From contig JASAMV010008366.1 of NCBI GenBank assembly GCA_030248065.1, positions 50,796 to 114,795 of the forward strand: a stretch of DNA of 64,000 nt, given 5' to 3'. Origin of the DNA: Rhynchonema sp. JSB1_4. Taxonomy: Eukaryota; Nematoda; Chromadorea; Monhysterida; Xyalidae. This document shows positions 34,817 through 47,894 of this stretch, piece after piece (within the stretch, counting starts at the first letter, position 1; each line of letters opens with the position of its first letter). Under the pieces are notes generated by a model. It was not told the origin of the DNA. It was given only the letters and a program-made list of their open reading frames with translations, and did no database searches. Made by a program: the position numbers and the translations under genes.

Positions 34817-37800
34817 CTATGTATGCGCTGCCCACGCAACAGCGTGCCATGTTTGATGGCGTTACAGCATGCGGTCACGAACCGCTGGTGAATAATTGAC
34901 AACTTTCATCTGACTGTTTCACGTGGTGCGGTGGATCATGAGACAAAAATTGGCCACGTTGGTTTTCTGGACGAAACCCTTGATAAGTAAAAAAACTCAT
35001 GATCCAAAACCGACCAATCGCCATCTGTAGCGGACTCATATGAACTCCAGATGTTCTAAATACCAATCCTACTAGGTATGTACTAAATGTACTAATGACG
35101 TTCGTATTTTAGTCACAACTTCTCCATGTCGACTATATCTGTTACACGTATTCTGATTAGTTTACAAGTGTTCAGTGACCATATAATTATGAATTTTACA
35201 TGATGCACTCATATGCAGCCTGTTCAATCATCATCCCATAGGGCCGCGACCTTCATTCATTGTTGTGGTCTGGCTTGTGTGACAAAGTGATTGGTCACTC
35301 ACGCGTAAACAATCGGCAAATATTACGTCAGTTACGATGCTCATGAATTTTGGTTGATTTTTACATTCGTTTGTGTTCGCTTGCATTAGGTGCCAAACTG
35401 TTTACGCTTAGATTACAGTTGTAGTACGTTGGTATCACTCTTTTTTATTCAATTTGTTTCAGTGAAAACGTTAGTTTCACCACTATGCTTATGGGCATCT
35501 CCACGTATGCATTTCAGTAAATAATGTTCACGACGTTGAAAGACTGGCACCCCATATACAACTTCGCGCAACATGATTCATGACTGACCGTTAATCGCAG
35601 TTATTTCCAAAATATGGACCGACGAAACGATTTTCTGGTTATTTGTACAAAATTGTGTTTCTCCGTCACGCACGGCGGGTGGAATTTACATAATAACAAG
35701 TTTATACTAGTAGAATGCGCTGCTCCAGTTTACTTGCGGGAAATTTGTAAGGCACGTGAAAACATACACTTAATGTTGGAAGTTTTTGGCAAGATTCTGT
35801 ATGTATATCATAGACTGAACTGTCCCAGCAGATGTTCACAGATTATGCACACGACCATAAAGTCCCCACCTCGTCAGCAGAAGACGAACGTTTGTTTTCA
35901 AAATTTGACACGCATTGTACAAATTTGTCGGGCATTTATTTTTCATGACAAAGTTGTGCGTCGTGACGATTTAAAAAGCTATCGACAGATTTTGTCACAC
36001 GTGTTTTTATGGGTGTGCACGAGACAATGCTCGTGAAATCAGTTTTCTGGTTGTTTTATCATCCTTTTCCTTCTGTGTTATTTACCAATTCGCGCCATTG
36101 AAGCAAGTTTTTGTATATGCGTGCCATGTAAAGCCAAGGTGCTTACAGCAGTTTTCTGACCTGGTACCTATCGCATACAGTATCCGATTTCAAAAAGTCC
36201 AAGCCGAGCGCTTTGAAATGTAAAACCTCGCATCGTTGTAAGCTGATGTACAGTATACTGTGTAAGCTTACATAATAGGCCTGTACGCCACATTGTTGTT
36301 TATTACTTGTTGGCTCCCTTTATTTTGCTGTTCAATCGGGCAGAAAAACCTGACCTTTTTCTACTTCGGATTATAATAGTTTATCTTGTCAATCGTACGC
36401 AGTTTCTAGGCATTGAAAAGCCATAGATCACATTTGGCCGTGCACTTAATGGCGCCAAGCTTTTTAATGCTCTCGTAAAACTATAGTAATGATCCGCACC
36501 GCAGCAAACACAAGCATGCATGATATAAGATTTCGTTTTTGGGTCAGAGAGGCATGCCATAAATCGTAAGTGCTCTATGCCTCTTTTTTCAACTGTCAAC
36601 AAAAATGCGCACCACTAAACTACGTATTTTCTGGAGTTTCGTTCCCAGATCGAGAGTGTGCCGGTCCCAAAAATAATGTATGTACATACTGTATGTCTGT
36701 TTGGTTATCATAATCTTAGAGTTTCCCAGTGCCACAAATAGTACCGTATCTCAATCTTTGATATTGGTATGACACTACACAACTGTCAAAACTTTTACGC
36801 ATTTCATAACTTTAGTATCCTTGGAGCGCTGTGACCAGTATCTCGGTACTGAGTGCCACACGCAGCATTGCTCCGACAACGCCACAGATTTTCGGACCCA
36901 AAAAAGAATGTTTACAAGAATTCAGCGGTTTGCGGAAAAAGTAAAACTTCTCTCTGGTCTCTGTGGTGGTATTGCTGCTGGTGTCTCTTGGGGTTTCTGA
37001 TGGTAACACGAAATAATGCAACAAGGCCCAGTCGACTTATAGCTTTATCTATTTATCATCCTTCGGCTGTTTGTGTTTGCTGCATGCACTATCTGCTGCT
37101 ATAGTCCAGCAACAGCTAACGCAGAATTTATGGCAGCCCCACTCCTAAAAAGAAAACAAACCCCACCCAACCTCTTCTTCTTCCTTCCCTCCACACCCAA
37201 AATTTCCAAAAATAACCCTTCCCTCACCAACCCACCACCAACCCCAAAAACATACTCACTTGTGCCATGATGTTATTTTCTTGGAAGGGTCCTTTCTCGC
37301 CCGCTCGCCAACGACAAACTTTTCTTTTTGTCCAACCCACTGTGGTCTTATTTATAGCATGGACAATTTTAGACCGTGACTACACATGCGAACATGAGAC
37401 ATTTTTGCCTTTGAGACAGGTCTGCCATGCTTCTTCAGGTTGGCATACATACAGTATGTATGCCGTCACTGTATACGGGTGCGAACACTGTCGAAAAACA
37501 TGGTGCATTAACCATGTAGGTATCTAGTTATTGTCTGTTTCATGAAGCTTATTTACTGTGTCCTAATTTTTGTTTGTTGCAATTAGGTAGATTAACGCAA
37601 CAGGCATGCGTAACTTCAGAACAGCCGGCCAAAGGTACCAAAACTTTTTGTATGGCTATCCAGCATGCAACATGCTTGCTCCAAACTCTGTTTGTACAAA
37701 CTGTTCACTCACTATCCCATAACGTAAATAATCCACGCAAACGTAGTCCAAAAACGGTGATTACGCATTCCGTTTCCGCAGAGTTAGAGCCGTTTCCGTA

Positions 37801-38200
37801 TAATGGGATCGGTCTTTAGTTGGCCATTATTGGAAACTTTTGGAGTACTCGGGCGGCCCTCCGTATACAAAATTGGTGCATGCTTTTGGTGGCGCCAATT
37901 TTGTATGTTTTGAGTTTTCGCGTGGCACAAACAAAACTTTTCTTCCATTATGGGACTTCTGTAGTACTCACGGCGCCATGATGCTCTATTTGTTAGTCAA
38001 AACAAGCTTTGTACAAGCGCATGTACATACATACGTATACCTATGTATACATTGTATGCATGTTTCTTACTGTACCGTATTACCCGCTTAAACTTTTTCG
38101 GCCGGACCGCGGCCAAAAATGTAAAAGCTATACATTTGAGGATTAGTTTTAGTGCCGCCAACCGCACCGCACTGCATGCATTTGTATTAGGCACTCAGCT
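34817..38200. other. intergenic region, no gene supported
   Basis: Open frames of up to 140 codons exist (for example 35614-36036 on the plus strand), but they show no domain, signal or splice context, and I treat them as chance. A C/A-rich stretch at about 37140-37260 is low complexity. Short TGTATGTACATA-type strings recur, as elsewhere in the window. Confidence 0.5.
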
Positions 38201-38211
38201 GCGCGGTAACA

Positions 38212-38610
38212 TTATTGTTTTGGCGATAGTTTCGTGTTTTTTCTCATGGAATCCTCAAATTTTTCATCGTCAAAATAAAGTTCCAATGGAGGCTTAACCA
38301 AACACAAGTTTTCCGGCACACGGACCAACTGCTCCTGCTCCTTTCTTGTTCCAACCAGGAAGAAAGGGGGAATGAGAAACGTGATCTCTTTATTATCGTT
38401 AATCTCAACGAAAGGTGTCTGTATGAGGTCGCAAATAAACCTGGCGCCTCGAAGGTGCTTCATTATGATCCCATAAAATATCGAACAGTTGCTCGTCTTT
38501 GTTATTTGTGCACAGTGTTGGGGCGCTCTCTGACACTTTATCCACAGCGGAACTACGGGGGAGGGTTCACTCTTGGGGAACTTGAAGCCCTAAAATAGGG
38601 CTTAGCACGC
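38212..38610 (-). CDS. possible coding exon, unknown product
   Basis: On the minus strand an acceptor-like TTTTAG is followed by about 130 open codons to a stop at 38212. The stretch contains FICDLIQTPFVEINDNKEIT, VGTRKEQEQLVRVPENLCLV and ELYFDDEKFEDSMRKN. Composition is protein-like and unlike nearby chance frames. A second open stretch, 38713-39078, lies just upstream on the same strand and is Lys/Arg-rich (MSVSKKRKKEIPSSQKTSRT). Together they could be two exons or an old gene remnant. I recognise no domain. Confidence 0.3.
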
Positions 38611-38712
38611 AAATCGGACCCCATCTATACAGATTGTACCATAAACATTTGTCCAACCCGTCAATTTGGTTTCTTAGTTCCAGAATGCCGCTCTATCAGA
38701 AAAGTTACGGCT

Positions 38713-39078
38713 TTATCTCAATGACAGAAGAGCAACTCTCTCATTTCTCCTGAGAACCGATGTTTTTCTTTCTTGGGCGTGGTAAAACATCAAATGTTGG
38801 TTACTGTGACGAAGCATTTTCAGAATACCCTTTATTTGTGAATTTTTGACCTCAGATGTTGAGAAGAACACCTTTGTTTGGAATGCCAAAAGCACTTTTT
38901 TCTTTATCTCACCAGCACGCACTCTGAAACAAACTTGGTGGATGTCCTTTTTACTATGATACCCACTGGGATTATGTACATATGTCTGTGTCCTGGATGT
39001 TTTTTGTGAACTTGGTATTTCTTTCTTGCGTTTCTTTGATACACTCATCCGCGGATTATGTACATCGCAAATGAACAA
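38713..39078 (-). CDS. possible coding exon, basic protein, unknown
   Basis: There are 121 open codons from an ATG at 39078, rich in Lys, Arg and Ser (MFICDVHNPRMSVSKKRKKE) and ending RNERVALLSLR. It sits just upstream, in transcript order, of the possible exon at 38212-38610. No clear donor joins them, so both calls are weak. Confidence 0.25.
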   Translation of the reverse strand: MFICDVHNPRMSVSKKRKKEIPSSQKTSRTQTYVHNPSGYHSKKDIHQVCFRVRAGEIKKKVLLAFQTKVFFSTSEVKNSQIKGILKMLRHSNQHLMFYHAQERKTSVLRRNERVALLSLR

Positions 39079-39079
39079 A

Positions 39080-40890
39080 GAAATCCCAGTTTGTAGGGTA
39101 AATTCATATGTACATGTACGACTTTTGAACCCGAAGTTGTAAATTGCTCCACATTACGAGACCAAAAATGTGTATGCCAATGAAAAACTGTTATTAAGTG
39201 GCCTTCAGAAGCATAATGGCAGTTTTGAGACAGCGCAGTCAAACAAGAAGAAACACCTTTTCTGCCGAAATTTTTGGTGTGGTAGTCACTGAAGTTTGTG
39301 GCACAAAAACCAAATTTGTCAAATGGCGCAAAAAGTTTTCTGGCATTGACGGTTTTTTGGATGGATAGGTTGTCTGTCTGAGGGCTTGCCTTGTGTTCAT
39401 CGCTCCGCTTCTGACTATTTTCTCCTGTTCGACTTTGCGCTATCTTTGTTTCATCACTGACGTATACCGCCGGTATATTTTTACTTCGTTGTACATAATG
39501 ATATTACTCTTGTCGATTTTTGCCCACTGCTGAGGCTGGAGACCATAGCAGTCAGGTCACCCGCACCACAGACCGTCACGAGCATTTTGATATGGTAATG
39601 CACTTGGCACTGGAAATGGAAAATTGGCGCTTTTTGGAACAGAGGCAAAGTTGAAGAAAATGCGAGACAAGAAGCATATTTTACTCGGCGCTTGATTTCT
39701 GTCACGCATTGTGAGACAACCTTCCACCAAGATGAACATTGAGCTCATTTTTATCCTGGTTTCTCTTTCTTTATGGTCGCTGACACAGTAGTCACCTCTG
39801 GGCTTCTTGAACGCGTCGATAGCATGGTTTTATGCATTTTTTTCTTCTCTCAGAACATGCTTTTTCTCTTGGATTTATATATTTTGCTGATACGGTTTGA
39901 GTATATGTGACTTGTAACTTTGGTTCCAGTTCCTTTGTTTTTTATTGTTCCGATACCGGGCTGGAACTTCATTTCTTGGTTTTCATTGAACGAAACAAAA
40001 AAAAACAATAAAAGTGGCCAGAACATGGTGGCGCTGCTTACAATTGTTTATTTGTTCGTACGCTTATTAGACCGACTTATCAATGTGACTTTTTGGGTTC
40101 CAGAAATGGAAAGCTATTCCCATTCAGAGTCGTGTGACCTGTAACTTTATTGATCACATACATAGGCCCCAATATGATAGTATTTGTGTGCTTTCTGAAT
40201 GTGTTTGTTTCTCGTTCGATTCGTTTTTGTTTATGAGTGTTTGTTTGCTGACAAGCCTGTGACTGATACAGAACACCAGCCTTGCTTGAACTTTCGCTCA
40301 GGTCGGGTGATATGATAAGGATAAGATGGTTCGTATTCCGGTAAGGGTTGAGTGAGAACCTGTCAGCTTGTGCTTGTTCTTATTCCATTGATCTTGTTAC
40401 ACTGGTCAACAAGTGCGATGCTCTTCTAGGACCATGTTACTGCACTTATTTAAAAAAGGCAGCAACAATAACAACAGGTTCGAAAATGCAGCCCGACCAA
40501 AACAATCAGCAAATAACTCATCATTTGGTGTTCGACCGCTAACTTGTCAAAAGCGTTCAGTTTCAATCACAAACTAGAATGACCTTAATGTCCTTGTTTC
40601 TGTCATCGGGCGCAGGAAATTAGCCCAAAAACATCAAAAAATAGCCACGAATAAATCCGTCATCATTTTTTTCATGCCGGCGCCCGTGGGTGTCACATCA
40701 ACCTTGGGGCTCACTGGACATTTGCGACATGCGCAAACAAACTCTGCACTGACTGCTGCTGTTTTATGATAATCGCGTGCGCCTCTTTTGAAATGTTACT
40801 CGCATAATTTTGGTTTATTTTCCGACTTCCAAGCGAATTTTAACCAACAATCGCACCTAACCACACACTACCCCCCCCTCTCTTTCTCTA
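39080..40890. other. intergenic region, nothing recognised
   Basis: Only short chance frames are seen. No tRNA-like, repeat or splice-supported coding signal was found. Confidence 0.5.
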
Positions 40891-40894
40891 TTAG

Positions 40895-41760
40895 CCATGA
40901 ATAAGTCGCACAATACTGGTCTGGTCATAAAGACAGTCTGCGTATATAGGTTTGGGGCGAAATCTAATGGTGCGTTGGTTTTTGAATCCGGGCCTTCGGA
41001 CCCAGACCGGAACTGGAACAACTCAGTATTTATCAGCAAAAAGTCCCATACTGGTTGATCATAAAGAAGTGCGTGCGGTATATAGGTTTTGGGGTCGAGA
41101 AGTCAATGGTGCTTGGCTTTTATCGGGCTCTTCGGAACGAACTGGAATGGACGGACTATATTTAGCCATGCATAAGTCGCAATACTGGTCTTCATAAGCA
41201 GTGCGTGCGGGTATAGGTTTTGGGTCGAGAATCTGATGGTGCTTGGCTTTTGAATCGGGCCCTTCGGAGCAGAACCGGAACTGGACGGACTCTATTTATA
41301 AGAAATAAGTCGCCATACTGGTTTGTCTAAAGACAGTGGTGCGTATAGGTTTTCGGGGTGAGAATTATGCTGCTTGGTTTTTAATCGGAGCTCTTCGGAA
41401 CAGACTGGACTGAACCGGCTCAACTGATTTCGGAATAAACATGCGCCCGGCGAGAAGGGGGGCGATATTGCTTTCGGGGGAGATGGCGCTTGTTTTGTCC
41501 GGGCTCTCGGGCCAGACGACTGGCGGCTGTATTTTCAGTGCGCCATATGGCGTCTAAGACGGGTGGGTATGGTTTTCGGGGTCGAGACCACGGTGGCTTG
41601 GTTTTTAATCTGGCTTTCGTGGCCCAGACCGGAACTAGACGGATCGTATTGTCAATGATATAGGTATAGGTCTGATCTCTATGTGTGCTGTTTATGTTTT
41701 GGGTCGGGGCGATGGTGCTCGCTTTTTTAGCTCGTTCTATTGGGGACGTACTGATGCCCG
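40895..41760 (+). repeat. degenerate minisatellite, unit of about 135-140 bp
   Basis: Units begin near 40895, 41033, 41165 and 41300, with more diverged ones beyond. Each carries the blocks AAGTCGC.ATACTGGT, GTGCGT..GTATAGGTTTT, GGTGCTTGG.TTTT and CTTCGGA.CAGA.CGGAACTGG. The units differ by many small indels. Confidence 0.75.
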
Positions 41761-41854
41761 GGCTTTTGGTTCCTCTGTAGGACGAATTATCGTGTGTCAT
41801 ATGTATTTTCCGTCCCGAATGAGAAAATGCGCTTACTCGATATAAAACAAAAAA

Positions 41855-42353
41855 TACAAGAAGAAAAATGCCTGCTGTCGCACGGCAAGAATCAGGATAT
41901 GGTTCTCGGTATCATGCTGGTCGCATATAAAACACCTATACAAGATTGCTTACTCCCCAAAGTAAAAAGATATCAGTGGTTACGCACAGGAGCAAAAGGC
42001 GACTAAAAACATCACCGAAACAGAAGAAAAGCTTATTTGCCAAAAAATGAACGGGATTTAGAAAGCGGCATTGCATTCCTTTCGAAAAGTGAATTAAAAA
42101 GCGATACGCCATCAAGGAACCATATTGCGGCCAATAGCGCAATGAGGCGACGACGGCAAGCTGTCACGGTTCGATTCGTACTAGTAACGGCATAAAGAGT
42201 GGGTAAAACGATTTGCTCCTGTGCGTAACCACTGATATCTTTTTACTTTGGGGAGTAAGCAATCTTGTATAGGTGTTTTATATGCGACCAGCATGATACC
42301 GAGAACCATATCCTGATTCTTGCCGTGCGACAGCAGGCATTTTTCTTCTTGTA
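41855..42353. repeat. inverted repeat, 142 bp arms apparently identical, 215 bp spacer
   Basis: Positions 41855-41996 and 42212-42353 are reverse complements with no difference that I can see. Both arms read the same peptide in opposite directions, including GKNQDMVLGIMLVAYKTPIQ and DCLLPKVKRYQWLRTGA. The plus-strand frame enters from upstream (from about 41794), crosses the left arm, meets TAA at 42004 and stays open afterwards through the spacer (AYLPKNERDLESGIAFLSKS) to a stop at about 42193. Codon choice looks bacterial. Function is unknown. Confidence 0.75.
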
Positions 42354-42359
42354 TGTAAC

Positions 42360-45153
42360 TATACATACATGACCGAAGATGAACTTGGAATATTAGTATC
42401 GAGCGTATAAGCATATACGTATACACATGTTTTTTAGCTTCAAAACCACTTTGGGTGAATAGTGTAACAAATTCTTGACAAATCAAATTGGGGTAGATCC
42501 GGTGACCTTCCATGCGTGGCACAAATATTCAGAACAATGCACAAACCACAGGTTCTGGTTCTCGTGTAATGACATGTGTAAATCCCCAATGATAATAACT
42601 CTCATGATGCATATCATAACACGCGTATTATTTATGGTTTGTCGTTCGTCTAGTCTAGGTATTTCATTTATAATCCAAAGTTTTTCAGTGCTCGCATTTG
42701 GCGGATTTTAGTTCTCTGTGTTTAATACTCCGTCTGAATTTTATGTTTTGAACTCGCTCTGGCGGCAGGAGCAAAAATGTTCTGAACAGAACCACTGAAC
42801 CGAGACTCTTTGTCATGTTACTTCATGGTCTAGTTTGGTGTAATGTAGCGTTCCCCATAGCTTTGGCTTTCGCTACGGTTTTACCACTGCACATAAAAAT
42901 AAAGTTTGCCTTGTTGTCATATTAGATGCACATGTTGCTCCGCGTTAGTTCCGGTTTTATGTTACATTTCGCACATGTGGAAACTTTTAAGGGCGAACAA
43001 GAAAAACCGGAACGGAAGAAAAAAAAAATAAAAAAAGGAAAAAAAACAAAAAAAAAAAAAAAACAAACCCCCCCCTAATGCAGAATGGTGATTTGTGTCT
43101 GGAAAATCTTTTCGTTGAACTTAATCTCGTGTGAAACATCTGCCTGTTAGATTGGGAAAAACAAATACAGTATGTTGCGCATCATTGTGCTGATGTTTCA
43201 CGCATGGGGTTTTACCGCCATGTGAGATGACTGGAACAAAATGCTGATGGAGATCTCTTGGCCTGCAGCACATTTTTGGCAAAATAACAACAATTCACGT
43301 TTGTACATACACAACGTCGTTACGAGCTTGTGATGGGCCATCTGGTTGACTTTTCTCGAAAAACTAAAAATCCGCGCGCTTCGCTCCAAACCCATAAACA
43401 GAAAACTCGCGCGGTCTCGTAAAAGCAGCTGAAAACGTTTTCGCATATAAACGGCGATAAAATAAGTTATTTGCTTCCATATTTTACCACAAACACGTGC
43501 ATAAACTAAGCAAAAAGCATAATCCTCAGCCTTTTGGACTGAACTTTCTTTCTTTCTTCAAGCACATAAGTAAAGTGGTTGTGTTTGTTAGCCTTTTATT
43601 TCATTTATCTTTGTGGTTTTTATATTCGCTATGATTGAAGGTTACAATTCACCAAAGTGCATTATATTCGTTTTTATAGCGGCACGGCCCAATTTTTTGT
43701 TTGCGTGCAGCGCTGAGAGTAAACTGATCTACTAAACTGAAGTCAAATAAAAAACGCGCGTCTTCAAAGTTTTTCAATCAGTGGCAGTATGACAAGCAGA
43801 AGCATCATTTTTGTACAAGATCGACTTTATTTCCGCTTATTGTATGCGGCGGTTTCAGGGGTTTGGAATTTTTTCATCTTGTGCTTGCGGCTCTGGTTAT
43901 CGTTACTTTTATGATTGACATTCCGCAGACATTTTTCTGCTATGAGACGACGGCTCTGGAACTAGAGAATCGGTCCAGTTTGGGTTTTAACTCCTCTTGT
44001 CAGTTGAACCAAATGTGAAACATCAGCCAATCAGACATGTGCGCACTGGTTGTATGAGCAACCGGGCAACCGAAAATGTAGGCCCAGTGTCGCCTGGTCA
44101 TGCACCAAACGCAGTCATTAAAAAATTGGTAAAAATCTAGAACGACACCGGACCAAAGTTATTTGATAAACAAAAAGCCCCTGAACGAACCAAGCCAAAT
44201 GTCTGCCTTCCGTCAAAATGTCTGCCTGTTGTTTCTCTGACGTATTTTTTCGTCAGAAAAAAACAAAACGCTCCACGCGCGCACGATTTTTTAGCAGGTC
44301 CTGTTTTGGGCTGGACGTTGGTTTATTTTTTATAGGATTTTAGAGTGCACGAAATTTGGCGGAGTAACTCAACAACCAGCTGCTAAATCACATTTCGTGA
44401 CCATAAATCCCGCACGCGTGGTCGTTATAGAGGCCGCTTCCTTTCGTTGACCAAAAAAATCCGACGCTATTCATTTATTTTTATTTTTATTTCTTGTTTG
44501 TCTTTCTTGGTCGTCGTATGATCGATTGTGGATCATTTTGTGTCCTTCTGTTTTGTCTTTGGAGGGATACGATGGTACTGAAATTTTACGGGTACACACC
44601 ATGATTTCTATACCCACACCATGACCCTCCAGTAATCTTATCCCCAATAACTTCAAAGATACTTTCGGGCCACATTAAGATCGAGCTGGTCATAAAAATC
44701 ACACACGAGGTGCTGATGTAGTGATACTGACCTTCGATGACAACCTTCCCTCTGCTGCTAGTTGTTGTTTGGCTGTTCGTTTGTTTTTGGCAATGATGAT
44801 GGTACTTTTGATGGGGTGTGTCGTTTCTTGATGTACTTACAGTATTATATTTTGCATATCGTCTTTGCAGACATCTGTATGAACGCGGTACTCAATAATA
44901 GTGGCTATACTACTTGTATGTATATACATGTGCCGTCATGACCATTTACCAGTGATTAAAAAATTTTATATCATTTTTAAAAAAATTTTTTCCCCCCCTT
45001 AGAAATACATATTACAAACCCCCTTTTCCCAAAAACAACTTTATTAAATATAAGAATAAAAACCACAAAAAACAACACACAACAAAGCAAGGAAAACATT
45101 TTATATAGGTTAAATACAACCAAAATAAATAACATTAAAAAAAAAAAATAAAT

Positions 45154-45203
<50 letters not shown>

Positions 45204-45260
45204 TATAATAAAAAAAAAATAAAAAAAATATCTTTTTTAAATATTTTTTTTTATTTACGG
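42360..45260. other. intergenic region with A/C homopolymer tracts
   Basis: No gene is supported. Two low-complexity blocks stand out: 43018-43078 (A runs ending in a C run) and about 44960-45260 (A runs interrupted by single bases, with C and T runs). The phenylalanine-rich minus-strand frame over the latter is an artefact. Confidence 0.6.
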
Positions 45261-45736
45261 GTACCCCTGCGCACGACTTATTATAATGACAAAAGTAGCC
45301 GCACTCGCGTTGCATGGTATCAAACCGACAACAAAACAACATCAACAGTTTATATTTGTGCGATATTTTGATTTCATTCTCCATTTTCTCCATTTCCAGC
45401 TACATATATTGCCACGTAATGAATGTATCGTTGCCAAGTTTGTAGTTCGCTTGCACACGGTACCTCTGCCACGAAAACATTCACACCCAATTGCCATGCC
45501 CATGTGAGACGACCGTGACTTTGACAGACATCGTGCAAGTGTTTGGGAGTGGTATATCTGCATAATCTTGTTTCTTTTCGCTTGTACCGCGTTGAGTTGT
45601 TTTTTGTCATGCGTATAATTTATCTGATCATGAGATCTTACGCCGCATTTTGGGTTCTACGCTTATTTTTCGGGAACCGAAAGCATACAGTACAGACATG
45701 ATCACAAGTACACCCAACAAATTTGTTGGTGACAAT

Positions 45737-45843
45737 GTGCAAGCGCGCAACAGTGCGCACTATTTTACAACACATGTTTATACACGTGTTTGGTCACATT
45801 AGATATTCATAAAAGAGTGCGTGCAATCTGTTGCGCGCTTGTT
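45737..45843. repeat. 107 bp imperfect palindrome
   Basis: CAAGCGCGCAACAG with CGCACTATTTTA on the left is matched by AAAAGAGTGCGTG with CTGTTGCGCGCTTG on the right. It is a small foldback, possibly a very short MITE. Confidence 0.6.
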
Positions 45844-47487
45844 TTTTCTTGGATCGGTGATTTTCTGGGCTAGATATTTTTCGGCTTGTCTCTTTTGAGT
45901 TTGCTTGTGGGTCACGGATATCTATCCAGCCATGTTCGGTTTTGTTGTTGTTGTTGTTGTTACCCTCTGTTATGATACTTGTCCAAGATTAATCGGTATC
46001 TCTTTTTATCCGTAATGTAATGCAATAAAACTTATTTTACAGCGATTATTGTTTCTGGTGTTCTTGTTGTATTCTTGTTATATTTTGGCCGCTCGCTTTG
46101 AAATTTTTGGGGTGCCCCTGGGAAAACTACCAAACTCTGACAGCAACATCAAAGCTTTGGCTGAAATTCAGATTTAAAATGCTTTTATTCTCTGCCGACT
46201 TTTTCTGAGACGCATGGTTTTGTGTCCCAGAAATTCACGTAATTTAATCCGAAATCTTCAATAACTCTGGCTAAACAAAAGAGATCGAGTTTTTCAACAA
46301 ACACAAAACCACAAAAATGTCAAAATGCAGCAGATATTCAGCTGATATCACATATCCTGCCGTTTGGCATTTACTATGATTGAATAGCCTCCATTCCGTG
46401 CTTGAGTAGGTCTTCGCACTTTGTTTGACTTGTAGTGGGGCACTTGTGTTCATATCTCATCATACCGTAGCTTTTGTAGTACAGTCCACCCTCCCACGTT
46501 TTGGTGCTCCCATGGTGCAGTTCCTCAGTGTGAGTGATTTTGTGATTACGCCCGTTTCAATATTGTCTTCACGGACGGCCGGTGCACCACGCTATCGTCA
46601 GGAGAGCAGGGTCACGTTTGTCAACATACAACCCAGTGAGCAATTGGGAGCCCTTGTCTGCTAGTAGCGTACGTACAGACGGACTCCTTTATAGCGGAGG
46701 GACTGTAGCACTGTACGGTGCACAAGCATAGAGGGGTTAATCCCAATCGTAAGCAGAACAAAGCACGTAGCAGGGTGTTTCGCGTTATGAAAGCCAAAAG
46801 TCGGACGAAATCTCTGGTTATCTGTGCTTCAATGTCCGACCCGTGGGATAAACCAAAGTCCAATAGACCGAGTTTCCACCTATGTACTCATAAATGCTAA
46901 TCGTTTGTACAAATAGCATCATAAATAAGTTTGATTTTATGACAGCAGAAAGGTTGTGTGCGTGACAGGACAACTCGCTTGCAGATTTCAGCCGAAAATT
47001 TCGACTTTTGTCTGTTTTTAGCTCTTTTTCGACTCAAAATAAACGATAAACATCTTCGGAACCAGCCAATATCCGTCCACCGGAACTAGAAAGCTCCGCT
47101 AGAAGTAGAACCAATTTGGTTAACCGAACTATAATATGGTTATCGTAGCGAGTATGCGTAAAGGTCGCAGTTTAGTGAAGAATTGCAGGCACACACACTA
47201 TGTACCTATGCGTGTGGGTCTTGGAATTTGCCCCAATCCGGTGTCCCATAGAGTAACTCAATTTTACTAACGGGGTCGGTGCTGAGGGACAAAACTGGTG
47301 CAAGTTCATCTATACACTGTGGTATGTACACTTGGAATCATTTGAAAAAATTGCAATTCAGTCGGCCATTATTACTGATCACGTATATATTTCGCTTTTT
47401 CTCTTCTTTCATTGACCTGGATCACCCGCAATGGGGTTGTATTGCAGCACTTTTTTGAATTTTGCGGTTGTTTTCTTGCTAAGAGTA

Positions 47488-47894
47488 CAAGGGCGGATCC
47501 AGTGGGCCACAGCCACAGGCGGGGCGGGGCCATGGTCACCCCGTTTGGTCCATTTGGCCCCTGAAGGGGGCACTGTCTTGGAAGGAAGAACGAAAAAGAA
47601 CCCCTACAAAAATCGCAGGATTTTCACTGTACACATCAAAAGCCCAAAAATTTCGTGCTTCGCACGTCAAATACACCAATTTTCAGTGAATTTTGGCTTT
47701 CGCGCGCGCAGAAAGTGCAAAATTTCGCGCGCTTCACGCGCATTGTCACATTTTGCATAATATTAGGTGTAAAACGCGGAATTCTAAACAAGCACTGGAT
47801 AAAAATGACTTTTCAAAAATGGAACAAGCACTAGATAAAAACGACTTCTTGGATTTGGCCCCTCCCTTGGCCAAAAATTGGATATCCGCCACTG
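47488..47894. mobile_element. hAT-like element, second copy of the exon-5 insertion family
   Basis: It begins CAAGGGCGGATCCAGTGGGC and ends ...TTGGATATCCGCCACTG, closely matching 6982-7390 over its whole length, including the tandem pair ACAAGCACTGGATAAAAATG and ACAAGCACTAGATAAAAACG. The target duplication is unclear; AGTACAA appears near both ends. Confidence 0.75.

Noticed and set aside
35614..36036. 140-codon plus-strand frame
   Set aside because: No domain, signal or supporting exon, and similar frames occur by chance in this composition.
44977..45393. Phe-rich minus-strand frame resembling a membrane protein
   Set aside because: It arises from A homopolymers on the plus strand, with no signal, start context or conserved motif.
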